DNA from: Callorhinus ursinus
Lineage: Eukaryota; Chordata; Mammalia; Carnivora; Otariidae
NCBI RefSeq assembly: GCF_003265705.1
Contig: NW_020312903.1
Span: forward strand, 21,744,864 to 21,808,863
Direction: 5' to 3'
DNA length: 64,000 bases
Part shown: piece after piece, positions 55,411 through 64,000 of the stretch
Numbering within the stretch: position 1 is the stretch's first letter
Layout: each line of letters begins with the position of its first letter
Notes under the pieces: generated by a model
What the model saw: only the letters and a program-made list of their open reading frames with translations
Databases searched by the model: none
Told to the model about the DNA's origin: nothing
Program-made: the position numbers and the translations under genes

Positions 55411-55879
55411 TGCTCCTCATCATATAGGCATTACTGATACCCTGTATAGAATGACCTCCTCATAGGAACACATAAATGCTTGTAAGATTCCCAGGCTGAG
55501 GTCCACAAATATACTTCACTTATATCTAGCTAAAATAGCTACATTTTTCAGGTACCGTCTGGAGGGGAGGGCAATTGGAAGTAGGGAAATGATTAAAGAT
55601 GTTCCTGAGATAAGCATTTCATGCACCAAGTACAGTGTCAGGTAGTTAGTAAGGGCTCCATAACCACCAGCAGCTGCAACATCAGAAGCAGTAGAGCTGG
55701 GGTCTGTGGACCACACTGGAAGTGGCAAGGATGAGCCGAGAGAAGTTAAGCATGAGAGAAGAGCTCTTAAGAGATAACATTCAAAAGACTTTATTAACTT
55801 ACCAAATATAGGACACAAAAGAGGACAAGGCAAGATTACCTCCAAAGTTTCTAATGAGGGAGAGAGGGAAATGGAGGAG
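55411..55879. other. Single-copy or very diverged repeat DNA
   Basis: A 109-codon minus-strand ORF (55516-55845) has no domain. GCACCAAGTACAGTGTCAGG hints at a small MIR or L2 piece near 55625-55660. Confidence 0.35.
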
Positions 55880-56100
55880 GAACAACTTTGAAAAACAGTA
55901 TGTTTATTTCAGTTTTGGACAGATTGAATAGACCCGTTGGAAACACACGTTTGGCTCTCAGGAGAGAGGTCTGAGAAGTAGACATAAATGTGGGAGGTGT
56001 CTGCTTACAGAGGAGGGAAAGCTATGGAAATGGATGAAATGACCGTGGCAAAGAATGAAGAGAATGGGGCAGATGGGGCAGGACACAAAAGCCTTGGACA
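55880..56100 (-). mobile_element. L2 internal fragment, antisense
   Basis: TTTCAGTTTTGGACAGATTG, CTCTCAGGAGAGAGGTCTG, GACATAAATGTGGGAGGTGTC and AATGACCGTGGCAAAGAATG resemble the reverse L2 internal order. Confidence 0.55.
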
Positions 56101-56130
56101 CGTTCACCTGCCCAGAAGTATCATCGACTC

Positions 56131-56335
56131 GAGTTACATGTGCTTTGTTTATTTCGTAAACACGTTTGAAAGCTTTTCCTTATCACCCCTCCTTGAATAT
56201 CACCCCTGAACCTAATTCAAGTTACATGTTCCTGCCTCTTTTTGTGTTTGCTTTCTTTTGTAAATGCATTTTGGTAGCTAACATTCCCTTCCAACACCCT
56301 CGTTGAATGTTATCCCTGAACCTTAATTTGCGTTA
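56131..56335. repeat. Diverged tandem duplication, unit about 90-120 bp
   Basis: Two copies share AGTTACATGT (56132 and 56219), TTTCGTAAACACG / TTTTGTAAATGCA, and TTGAATATCACCCCTGAACC / TTGAATGTTATCCCTGAACC (56193 and 56304) in the same order. Confidence 0.65.
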
Positions 56336-56560
56336 AATCCTCCTCTTCTTACACTTCCATGGAGTGATTAATGTATGTCTGTTGTACCGTTTATTATACT
56401 GCATGTAATTTTTAACTTATCTCGAAGACTGGTCTGTGAACTCCTGGAGAGCATAAGATGTATTTTACTCAACTACTTATATTTCTTTATTGACACATAG
56501 CCTAATGTCTGTCATACAGAGATTGTCTTTATATTTTGAATGAATGAATGAATTCATGTT
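56336..56560 (+). mobile_element. L2 3' end, sense
   Basis: TGTACCGTTTATTATACTGC, GTCTGTGAACTCCTGGAGAGC, CACATAGCCTAATGTCTGTCATAC and TTGAATGAATGAATGAATTC are L2 terminal blocks. Confidence 0.65.
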
Positions 56561-56914
56561 TAAGTTGGAGACTGCCCAAAATTAATTCTCATCTATTAAT
56601 TCATGAAATCATTTAACACACCTTGTTGAAAATCCCCATTATGCCAGACTTTATAATGGTGAACAAAACACCTAATTTCTGCACTTAAAAATCTTGGAGT
56701 TACCTCAAGGAAAGTTATCCAAAGTCACAGTAGTACATTATTTGGTTCCCTAAAGTACACAGACAAAAATGCTTTCACTTTAAAGGTACATATAGATAGT
56801 ATTATTATGACTTGTAAGTTTCCATTAAATAATTTTACCTCCAAATCTACTTTTAGTTATAGTTCATGGTGAACTTTTCCACTGTTACCATATTGGTAGC
56901 GATAAAATTGTATA
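56561..56914. other. Diverged L2-like or single-copy DNA
   Basis: ATCATTTAACACACCTTGTTG...GGTGAACAAAACACC (56608-56672) could be a small reverse L2 end. Otherwise nothing. Confidence 0.35.
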
Positions 56915-57110
56915 ATAGTTAAGAACATGTCCTTTGGAATTAAACACAGGATTCAAAACCAAGTTCTACCATTTATGGGAGTGTGACTATAAGCAAATAG
57001 AATCATTTCTGTATTTTCCCTTCCCTTGAATATTGTAAAATAATAAGAATAACTCATGAATGGTAGGTGGATTATTTGTGAAATCATGTGTAAAGTATTT
57101 CCTTCTGATA
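56915..57110 (+). repeat. MIR SINE, sense
   Basis: TAGTTAAGAACATGTCCTTTGG, AGGATTCAAAACCAAGTTC, GTGTGACTATAAGCAAATAG and TGAAATCATGTGTAAAGTA are MIR blocks in order. Confidence 0.7.
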
Positions 57111-58019
57111 AAGATGGCCCGCAATCAAGATTAGCTATTGTTGTTTTAATTATTAACAAAACTTTCCAAATAATAGTATAATTTATTTTACAAATGATCT
57201 ATTTCCTTTTGGCTTAATTTATTAGAAAAAATTAATGCTAAGAGAGCACCTTTACCACTTAAGAGAGCATATTTACTACTTTAAATACTTAAGGGAGCTT
57301 ATCAAAATATTTCATTAACTTTCCAAGATCTTAAATTTATATAAAATAGTTTTGTGTTTATAGAATGTAAGCTTTTGGAGCATTGATACTATGTATCCTT
57401 TTGAAAATATACTTGGGTTCCTTTTATAAATATAGCTTTTGTATTTTCAAAATGTGTTTTGTAAATTTACTTCGAAGTTTACCTTATATCTTCATTATGA
57501 CTTACTATCATCTAAAGTTTTGCACACATGCAAATGCAGATTTAAAATCCTCAGTTTATGAAACTGGCTAATTTAGTGTAAAATATAAAATATCTAAAAA
57601 CCAAAAGAGAGTATCTCACTTTGTATATTGGATGCTCTATACAATATTTAAAGATCTAAAGTAGTTATGTTACTGGGAGCCATGAAGATTCAATGCTATT
57701 ATTGGCAGCAGAACTGTCTGAGAACTGCTGAGCATCCCAAAAATAATTAGGCATTTTAACAAGACTAAAAAGTGTACAATGTTTTTAAAGAAATTCACAA
57801 AATGATATGTTCTATCACAAAGCAGAGTTGGCAAAGTTAAATGGAAAATTGAACAATGTTATTAAAAATAAATGAAGGTAACCTAGTTCCCGTAGCTTAA
57901 ATATTCACAATTTCAATTATGTTAGTGAAAAAAATACAGAAGATTCATAGAAAACAACATTATATTTAATTAGTTGTTCTCTACCAGATAAAATCTGTGT
58001 AAAAGTGACGGTTTGAACT
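57111..58019. other. Single-copy AT-rich DNA
   Basis: Carries a small imperfect duplication AAGAGAGCACCTTTACCACTT / AAGAGAGCATATTTACTACTT at 57240-57282. No gene. Confidence 0.4.
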
Positions 58020-58039
58020 ACAGTGTAATTTTACACTGT
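58020..58039. repeat. 20-bp perfect palindrome
   Basis: ACAGTGTAATTTTACACTGT, 9-bp arms with two central T. Not in a recognised repeat. Confidence 0.9.
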
Positions 58040-60599
58040 TACATAGTATAATTTCCTTTTATCCTGAATTTTTGTTTTTCTTATTTAGTACAGCATTAAT
58101 CTGCTCTTTCTCGGATGATCCATCTTTGAAGTTATGATAGGCCTATAGGAAGCCACAGGTGTATTTTGATTCATTTTACAAAGAAGCTAAAAGAGGAAAC
58201 CTTGTTTGAAATCCTAGAAGATGTTATCATATGTTATCATAAAATAGTATAAATTTATTATATTTGAAGAATTATACATTGTCATTGTTTAACTATGTTA
58301 TTTGTTTTAATACCATTTTGTTTAGATGTTAAAATATTTTATGCATAAAGAACCAAATGTTTTAACAATAATATAATGCAGTTCAAATAGTTGCAAACAC
58401 ATTTCTTTCATTCATTCTTTTCACTTAACAACTTACTTTGGAAGTGGTCATTATTTTCATGAACAATTCTTTCAGGACATAGCAGATCAAAATAAATATT
58501 ATCATAGAGAATCTCAAAATACAGTGACTTAGTACAGCAGTACTAAGAGTCAGTTAATTCCAAATGTGTCATTGAGAAAGACTTCAACAAAGAACATTGG
58601 TTTAGAAGTTAGTAAGGAATTTTAAAATAACTCTATTACACAAACATAGGTAAAAAAGATCATTTTTTTCAATTTATGTATGCCAGCCATGTCTGTGACT
58701 GGCCAAAGGTCCATGATCTGTGGGACCATCCTAGACAGACTACTCTGTCTTTCCCTAGAGTCTTAGACTTTGCCCAGATTTTTTTGTGTCTTATACCTTC
58801 TTGTAGTTCCAAAATGTGCTGTGGACCCCAGGCCTCCATATCTTTAGTTATGCTGCTCCTGTGCCCATGCTGGATGGTGCACACATAGACACAGTCATTC
58901 AGTACCTTTTGGTGCTGGTGATCATGTAGAGAAAATACTTCTTTAGCTATGAGGTTTGTATGAACAGCTTGGATCCTGAACTAGCATGGCATTCTGAAAA
59001 GAGCAATGACTGGTTTGTTTTACTAAATCTTAAATGTCCAATATTTACTCTTCTTACTTTAAAAATTGCATTACAAGAAAGAAACTGCATATTTTCTTTG
59101 ATGCTGAACATGTTTATTGATAGAGGACAGAGAAAGCTAAGAAATCAAGAAATGTGAGGTTAAAGGAAAAGCTCAAACAGCCTTGAAAGGAAGATGCTTC
59201 ATTTTCTAAGGAAGAAAAAATGAGGATGGGGAAGGAGATAGAACAAAAAGCTGGAAAGAGAGGAAGAAAGTGGAGGCAGTTCATATCCAATAGCCTCATC
59301 CTAATGGTTTTACCTAAAGTGGATGAGATAAGTAGGTAATATGCTTTAGGGCAATAGGAAAGGTTGGAAATAATGGCTGTGTTGGGGATAACAGCTGTCA
59401 AGCAGCAATGAAACTCAGGCTGGGATTGGAAGCATAAGTTTGTAGCAGTATTAATAAGTGAATTTTTGTGTTAGTCTCCCTAAATGGAAATTACAATCAG
59501 AAGAAATATTGGCAGATATGGCAAATATCAAGGAAGTAAGGAATCTTAAGTGCTATGGGATTAATGTTGAACGGACTGAACACAGTTGTCTTCAGATAAT
59601 GAACATAGGAAGTAATATTTTTAATTAAAATTATAGTTTACTTTTTTAAAAGGAAATAAAAGAAATTCAAAGAAAAATTATGCTTTGATCAATGCTTCTA
59701 TAATATCATACTACAGACACAAATTCCAAGAAAATTTTTTTATTTAACATACATTTCCAGAATATTTCACGAAGCCTGCTACAAAGTAAGTTCTCCAAAA
59801 ACATATATGTGGAATGAATAGATGTTCTTTAATAGGTCTGAAGATTTTTTAACCTCATAAAATATTCTGAATGAACAAAGTTAATATATTTTGCACTATT
59901 AGGTAATTCTCAAATTTATTTTAATGTTTTGCCTTTAATAAAAAGATTAAATCACAGTATAAAACATGTATTTAGGGGAATATGAGCAAATCAGACATTG
60001 TAGATAATGATAGAGGACAGTCACACTGTAAGCTAAACAAAGGTAGAAGAGTCTGCCACAGACTAAATTACATTTTGAAAATTATCCTTACTTTTCACAT
60101 TACATTAGTTTAATTTCATTTAATATAGCCAGTTAGGGTACCACATTTTCAAAAAATAGAGAAATCTGTAGTATAGAATGCTGCCAAATAACTTATTCAA
60201 TGAAAAACAGATCTTGAGAAGAAAAGATAGAGAAAATTGTGGACAATATGTAGCCTGGGGTAAAGAATAAGGAAAAGGGACCCCATCTCTTCCACTCAAA
60301 AGAAAGATTCTTTTGATTTGAATACATTCTAATTGTTCACAATATGTGGCGAGAAAACTGCAGAAATACGTGAGTCTGAGTGAAAACCGGAGCGGTTTCA
60401 GTTGCATATAGAAAATGAGTCTACATCTATTGCAGTGATAAAATAGTGCAGTGGGCAGTCAGCAAAGATAACTCTGGGAACTCTCTATATTGGGGATTAT
60501 CAAGAGCAGGCCGAATACAAAATGCAAGTAGCAGAAGAAGCAGATTTGTATTTCATATCTGCAACTTGAAACATGTGAAAAGGCAAAAGTGAGTGAATT
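58040..60599. other. Repeat-poor single-copy DNA
   Basis: About 2.5 kb without a named repeat. ORFs on both strands at 58669-58888 and 58960-59401 are short and have no domain. No exon supported. Confidence 0.4.
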
Positions 60600-60705
60600 T
60601 TACTGATTCAGTTTCCTCATTTTAAGCAATGAGGATAGTTAATATGTTTCTCAGGGTTGATATGAGAAACCACATTTGAAAGCAGTCTATACATTTAAAA
60701 AACAC
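60600..60705 (+). repeat. MIR fragment, sense
   Basis: GATTCAGTTTCCTCATTTTAAGC and GAGGATAGTTAATATGTTTCTCAGGG follow MIR. Confidence 0.6.
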
Positions 60706-60824
60706 AGTTAAGCCTCTTTTGCAAGCAACAGAAACAGAGCCTGGGTTCATTCATCAAAAGAAAAGTATGTTAGAATGATATGGGAAACACTGAAGGAAAA
60801 AGAGAAGAATCAGGATTTTATTGA

Positions 60825-60925
60825 CTCATGCAGCCTACTGTGTACCAGGTTCTGTTCCAGACACTGGATAAAGAGTGAGCAAGTAAAATAAGATTATATT
60901 TTAGTGGGATGAAAGATGTATCTAG
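60825..60925 (-). mobile_element. L2 3' fragment, antisense
   Basis: GCCTACTGTGTACCAGGTTCTGTTCCAGACACTGG is the reverse L2 end ('cctactatgtgccaggcactgttctaggcactgg'). Confidence 0.7.
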
Positions 60926-61399
60926 TACAGAAGGGGATAGGGAGTGTGGGAGGGTGCAGTTTAAATCATGTGGGCAAGGAAGTTGTCCTGGAGATGTGAG
61001 AGAAGACATGGAAGAATCAGAGAAGCTTTTCTACATCCCTATATTGGAATGAACTAAAGAGTAGTCTCTTCACAGTGTCATCACCAGATAGGTTAACTCA
61101 ACCTACCTCCCTATATTTGGGATTTAAATTCAAGGGAGAGGAAGTTTGGTTGGCCCAAACTGGACTTCAATGAATCATACCTTGCGTTTTGCCTGGCTTG
61201 CCCAGTCTCTGTCCCAGAGCTCTCCCACTTACTGCAGTAAGGTACCCCATCGACAGACTGTGGTGCTCAACAGATTTTAGATTTCCTTTAAGACATAAGA
61301 AGCTGTCCTTTCCATCTGGATATTCCTCACTATTCCCAGAACTTTCTGTATCATCCTTTCCCCATTTTCTACCTTTTTTGTCCCCAAATCTCACTAATT
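60926..61399. other. Single-copy or diverged DNA with overlapping short ORFs
   Basis: Two ORFs on opposite strands (61167-61394, 61189-61455) overlap almost completely; no domain in either. Confidence 0.35.
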
Positions 61400-61625
61400 C
61401 TTTAGACTTCAGTGCAATATGTATCTTTTATGAATATGTCACATTCCCCAGTTAGGTTCACCCCCTCCCTGTTAAGATATCATAAAATGTTGTGCTTACC
61501 TCTATCACAATAAATGACACAAATCTAATTTAGGGATCCATATCCATTTCCCCATTATACTATGAGTGCCTTAAGGACATAATATATTTCTTAGGTGAAT
61601 GAATTTTGAGTCCTCAATAAGTGTC
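61400..61625 (+). mobile_element. L2 3' end, sense
   Basis: CTTACCTCTATCACAATAAATG, ATACTATGAGTGCCTTAAGGAC and GAGTCCTCAATAAGTGTC resemble L2 terminal blocks. Confidence 0.5.
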
Positions 61626-62139
61626 TAAATATATAAAGGATACCTGTGATTATTCCAAAGATCACAAAATGCATTTTGTATCACATTTTATGTTGAGAAT
61701 ATGGTGGTTAAAGTTGACACTGTGACTATAAAATATGAATTATCTGACAGAAGATAGTTGATTAGCCTCATTATCTTTCATGTGCATGTGAGCATGTCTG
61801 AGTGTGTATGTGTATGATTGTGGATGTTTTCTTTGTTTATTTGGTGGAGAGATTATAATTAAGGAATAATTTATTTTTGTATGGATTTTAAAAGAATAAA
61901 TTTTAAAATATTATTAGGGTCGGTTGAGGTGCTAACCATGGGGCTCAATATGAACAGATGTAAAACGGGTGTATGTACAGTGTTCTTTTTATTAATATTA
62001 TTGTCAAAGCATCAAGTATTTGAAAGAAATACTTTGTTTCTCAAGAATATAATTACTTCCTATTGTCAATGCAAATTCTTTCTGGGAATTGAAATTGGGC
62101 TTTCAGATATTATGTTATTGACTAGAGTTTATATTATCC
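61626..62139. other. Single-copy DNA
   Basis: The start of a 129-codon plus-strand ORF (61881-62270) whose end runs into a MER5-like fossil; not credible as a gene. Confidence 0.4.
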
Positions 62140-62350
62140 CACCTCTCTTGTGGATCAGAGTAAAAGATCCTTTGAGTTGTTATAGGGATTCTCAAGTTTC
62201 TGAATACATAATTATCCAAAATGCGGGCTACCAAGTGCCACCCCCAGAGATGATTCAGAAAATCTGGTAAGGGCCAAAGAATTTTCATTTTAAATAGAAT
62301 TCCAAGTGATGTCTGTACAGAAATGTCACGAATTGGGAAACAGTGGACAG
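62140..62350 (+). mobile_element. MER5A-like hAT-Charlie element
   Basis: CCACCCCCAGAGATGATTCAG, AATCTGGTAAGGGCC, AGAATTTTCATTTTAAATAG, TTCCAAGTGATG and AATTGGGAAACAGTGG match the MER5A order ('ccacccccagagattctgattcag', 'gagaattttgcatttctaacaa', 'ttcccaggtgatg', 'gagaaacactg'). Confidence 0.7.
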
Positions 62351-62449
62351 GAGATGGAGAATTTTTAGCACTATGAAAGGTACTTTCTATTTGAAGGACA
62401 ACTGATGAATGGGTGAAATATCCACAAGGCCTTGCTTTGGTTTTCAAGA

Positions 62450-62772
62450 CAGTTGACCATTGAACAAGGTGGGAGTTGAGGCACTGACCCCCTGCACAGT
62501 AGAGAATTTGTACATAGCTTTCAATTCCCTCAAAACTTAACTACTGGTAGCCTGCTATGGACTGAAAGCCTTACCAGTAAGTCAATTAACATATATTTTA
62601 TGTGTTCTGTGTATTATGTACTGTATCTTACAGTAAAGTAAACTAGAGAAAAGAAAATGTTACTAGGAAAATCACAAAGAAGAGAAAAAACATTTACACT
62701 TCCATACTATAAAAAAATCTGCATAAAAGTGGACCCATGCACTTCAAACCCATGTTGTTCGGGGGTCAACTG
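62450..62772. mobile_element. Tigger-type (TcMar) non-autonomous DNA transposon with terminal inverted repeats
   Basis: Left end CAGTTGACCATTGAACAAG and right end CATGTTGTTCGGGGGTCAACTG are inverted repeats of each other. Internal blocks AACTTAACTACTGGTAGCCTG, CCTTACCAGTAAGTCAATTAAC, GTACTGTATCTTACAG and TAGAGAAAAGAAAATGTTA match a common mammalian Tigger-family MITE. The CG-rich middle is deleted. The right flank is TA; the left TA is mutated. About 320 bp. Confidence 0.8.
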
Positions 62773-63734
62773 TAATTGTTCTATTTTAGAAAGACATGCT
62801 TTTGATTTGTTGTAATGAAGTCATTTAGTTATTTCTTTCATGGGCAATTTTTAACCGAGTGATGTATGAATTGCAAAGATTCCAAACTACTGCTAAGAGA
62901 ACCTGATTAAATAGAGGACCAGTGCTCAGGAATGATGAACTTTAGCTTATTCTTCCTTTAGGGCATATGTTTGTCATGGAATTTCCAAATTCAGACTTAA
63001 TAGATGGCCGAGTCAAGAAATATTCATTTGTTATTAATTAATGATTTATCTGTCACCTAGAAATTGTTGTAAAATCAAAGAAAATCTCTGAATTATTCAC
63101 TGCAGTAAAGAATCAGTTCCTTTTTTAAAATTCTGATTTCAAATTAGAGCTTGATTAAAACAGTAAGTGTTCATTAGAAGAGGAGTGTTAGGTGGTTGCT
63201 CTTCCTGGACTACACAATTCTGTTATCAAAAATAATCCCTCCTTGTGTGTTTAGTCATTATCTATATGCCTTCAGCTAATACTCAATATTAAGGCCTACA
63301 CAGTGTCACTTAGCTTTCATAAAATATCTGCCCTTATGCCAAGTTATGTTTGCATCTTCAAAATCCCAAGTTCATAAGAAAATTGTGGTGTTAAAACCTT
63401 CACAAAGAAGGTTAACTATATGATTAGTTGTAAATACACTAATTTCTTGTCTCCAGATTTTTTTGAATTTAGGTTCAATGAGAAGAAAATTGGCAATCTT
63501 ACTCGAATTTTGTAAAATAAGCAGTTATTAAATATATTTTACCTAGTGTAGAAAAAATGCCTTTAAGTACCTGGATTATTAGTGTCAATTAATGTCTCCA
63601 TCTCCTGCACTTTGTGCTATTTTAAGAAGGACAGTGGTCACTATGCAGACATTTTTAATCTAGCAGGATCAGTCCAGAGCTGACGATATTTTTTGAGAAG
63701 CATCATATATGTTTGAAGGAGTAGAAAGATTTGA
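62773..63734. other. Single-copy AT-rich DNA
   Basis: Nothing recognised. Confidence 0.4.
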
Positions 63735-63905
63735 AATCAGATCAACATATATCCTGCCACTTACTGCCTATATGACTTTGGGCCCGTTATTTAATTACTC
63801 TGAATTTTAGTCCTCTCACTATAAAATGAAAATAATTAAACTTATCTCATGAGAATTTTATAAAGATAAGAAATGATGTAAAGAGATATTATGAAGATTA
63901 GAGAC
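63735..63905 (+). repeat. MIR SINE, sense
   Basis: CTGCCACTTACTGCCTATATGACTTTGGGC, CTGAATTTTAGTCCTCTCAC and AACTTATCTCATGAGAATTTT are MIR blocks in order. Confidence 0.75.
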
Positions 63906-63959
63906 GAGTAGACTCCTAAGTATGTGGTACGTTTTTTGGGGGTTTTTTGTTATTTTGTT

Positions 63960-64000
63960 TGGGTTTTTTTTGAGAGAGAGAGGTGTAGGGGCGGGGAGGG
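63960..64000 (-). mobile_element. Probable Can-SINE, antisense, cut by window end
   Basis: T-rich tract then GAGAGAGAGAGGTGTAGGGGCGGGGAGGG looks like the tail and start of the body of an antisense SINE. The head lies beyond the window. Confidence 0.55.

Noticed and set aside
58669..58888. Mirror-image ORFs of about 70 codons on both strands
   Set aside because: No recognisable protein; the GC-richer stretch keeps both strands open by chance. A processed-pseudogene fragment cannot be excluded, but I cannot support it.
61881..62270. 129-codon plus-strand ORF
   Set aside because: AT-rich first part without a domain; its last third lies in a MER5-like transposon.

Overview
The window is non-coding DNA from a mammalian nuclear genome of the order Carnivora, most likely an arctoid caniform (bear, seal, mustelid or relative). 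The main evidence is about 20 tRNA-derived Can-SINEs. Their head (TGGGTGGCTCAGTCGGTTAAG-like), body and T/C-rich 3' end fit the arctoid type better than the dog SINEC_Cf or cat types as I remember them. Carnivore-type L1 3' ends, ancient L2 and MIR copies, an MLT1-like LTR, and hAT and Tigger DNA-transposon fossils support this. There are no bacterial operons, CRISPR arrays, rRNA or tRNA genes, and I found no complete protein-coding gene. The open reading frames are all short (at most about 130 codons), and most lie in repeats. The window therefore reads as intergenic or intronic sequence, AT-rich throughout.

Layout. 0-8.4 kb: an L1 3' end, a SINE, an MLT1-like LTR, antisense and sense L2, a (GGAA)n microsatellite, then a long old antisense L1 block broken by two SINEs. 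8.4-15.3 kb: mostly single-copy DNA with MIRs and three SINEs, plus a locally duplicated TA-microsatellite unit. 15.3-27.1 kb: the SINE-dense part, with a composite SINE-in-SINE-tail insertion, an L1 remnant, two related antisense ERV solo LTRs 1.2 kb apart, an antisense L1MA-type end and several young SINEs with clear target-site duplications. 27-43.7 kb: few SINEs, many L2/MIR copies, a 5'-truncated L1, and an L1 with an inverted 5' part (twin priming) nested inside an L2. 43.7-53.1 kb: no SINE at all. An L1ME-type 3' end fills 46.9-48.1 kb and is followed by a 4.2-kb stretch (48.1-52.3 kb) with almost no recognisable repeat. That stretch holds the one serious candidate exon (49529-49609, 27 codons, ATG to a near-consensus GTAAGT donor). 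53.1-64 kb: L2, MIR, MER5-like and Tigger-like fossils, local duplications, and a SINE cut by the window end.

No genes can be said to work together here. The plausible functional elements are the candidate alternative first exon with its repeat-poor surroundings and a few CTCF-like motifs. I found no new system. Family names were assigned from memory of consensus sequences, so subfamily labels and exact ends are approximate.
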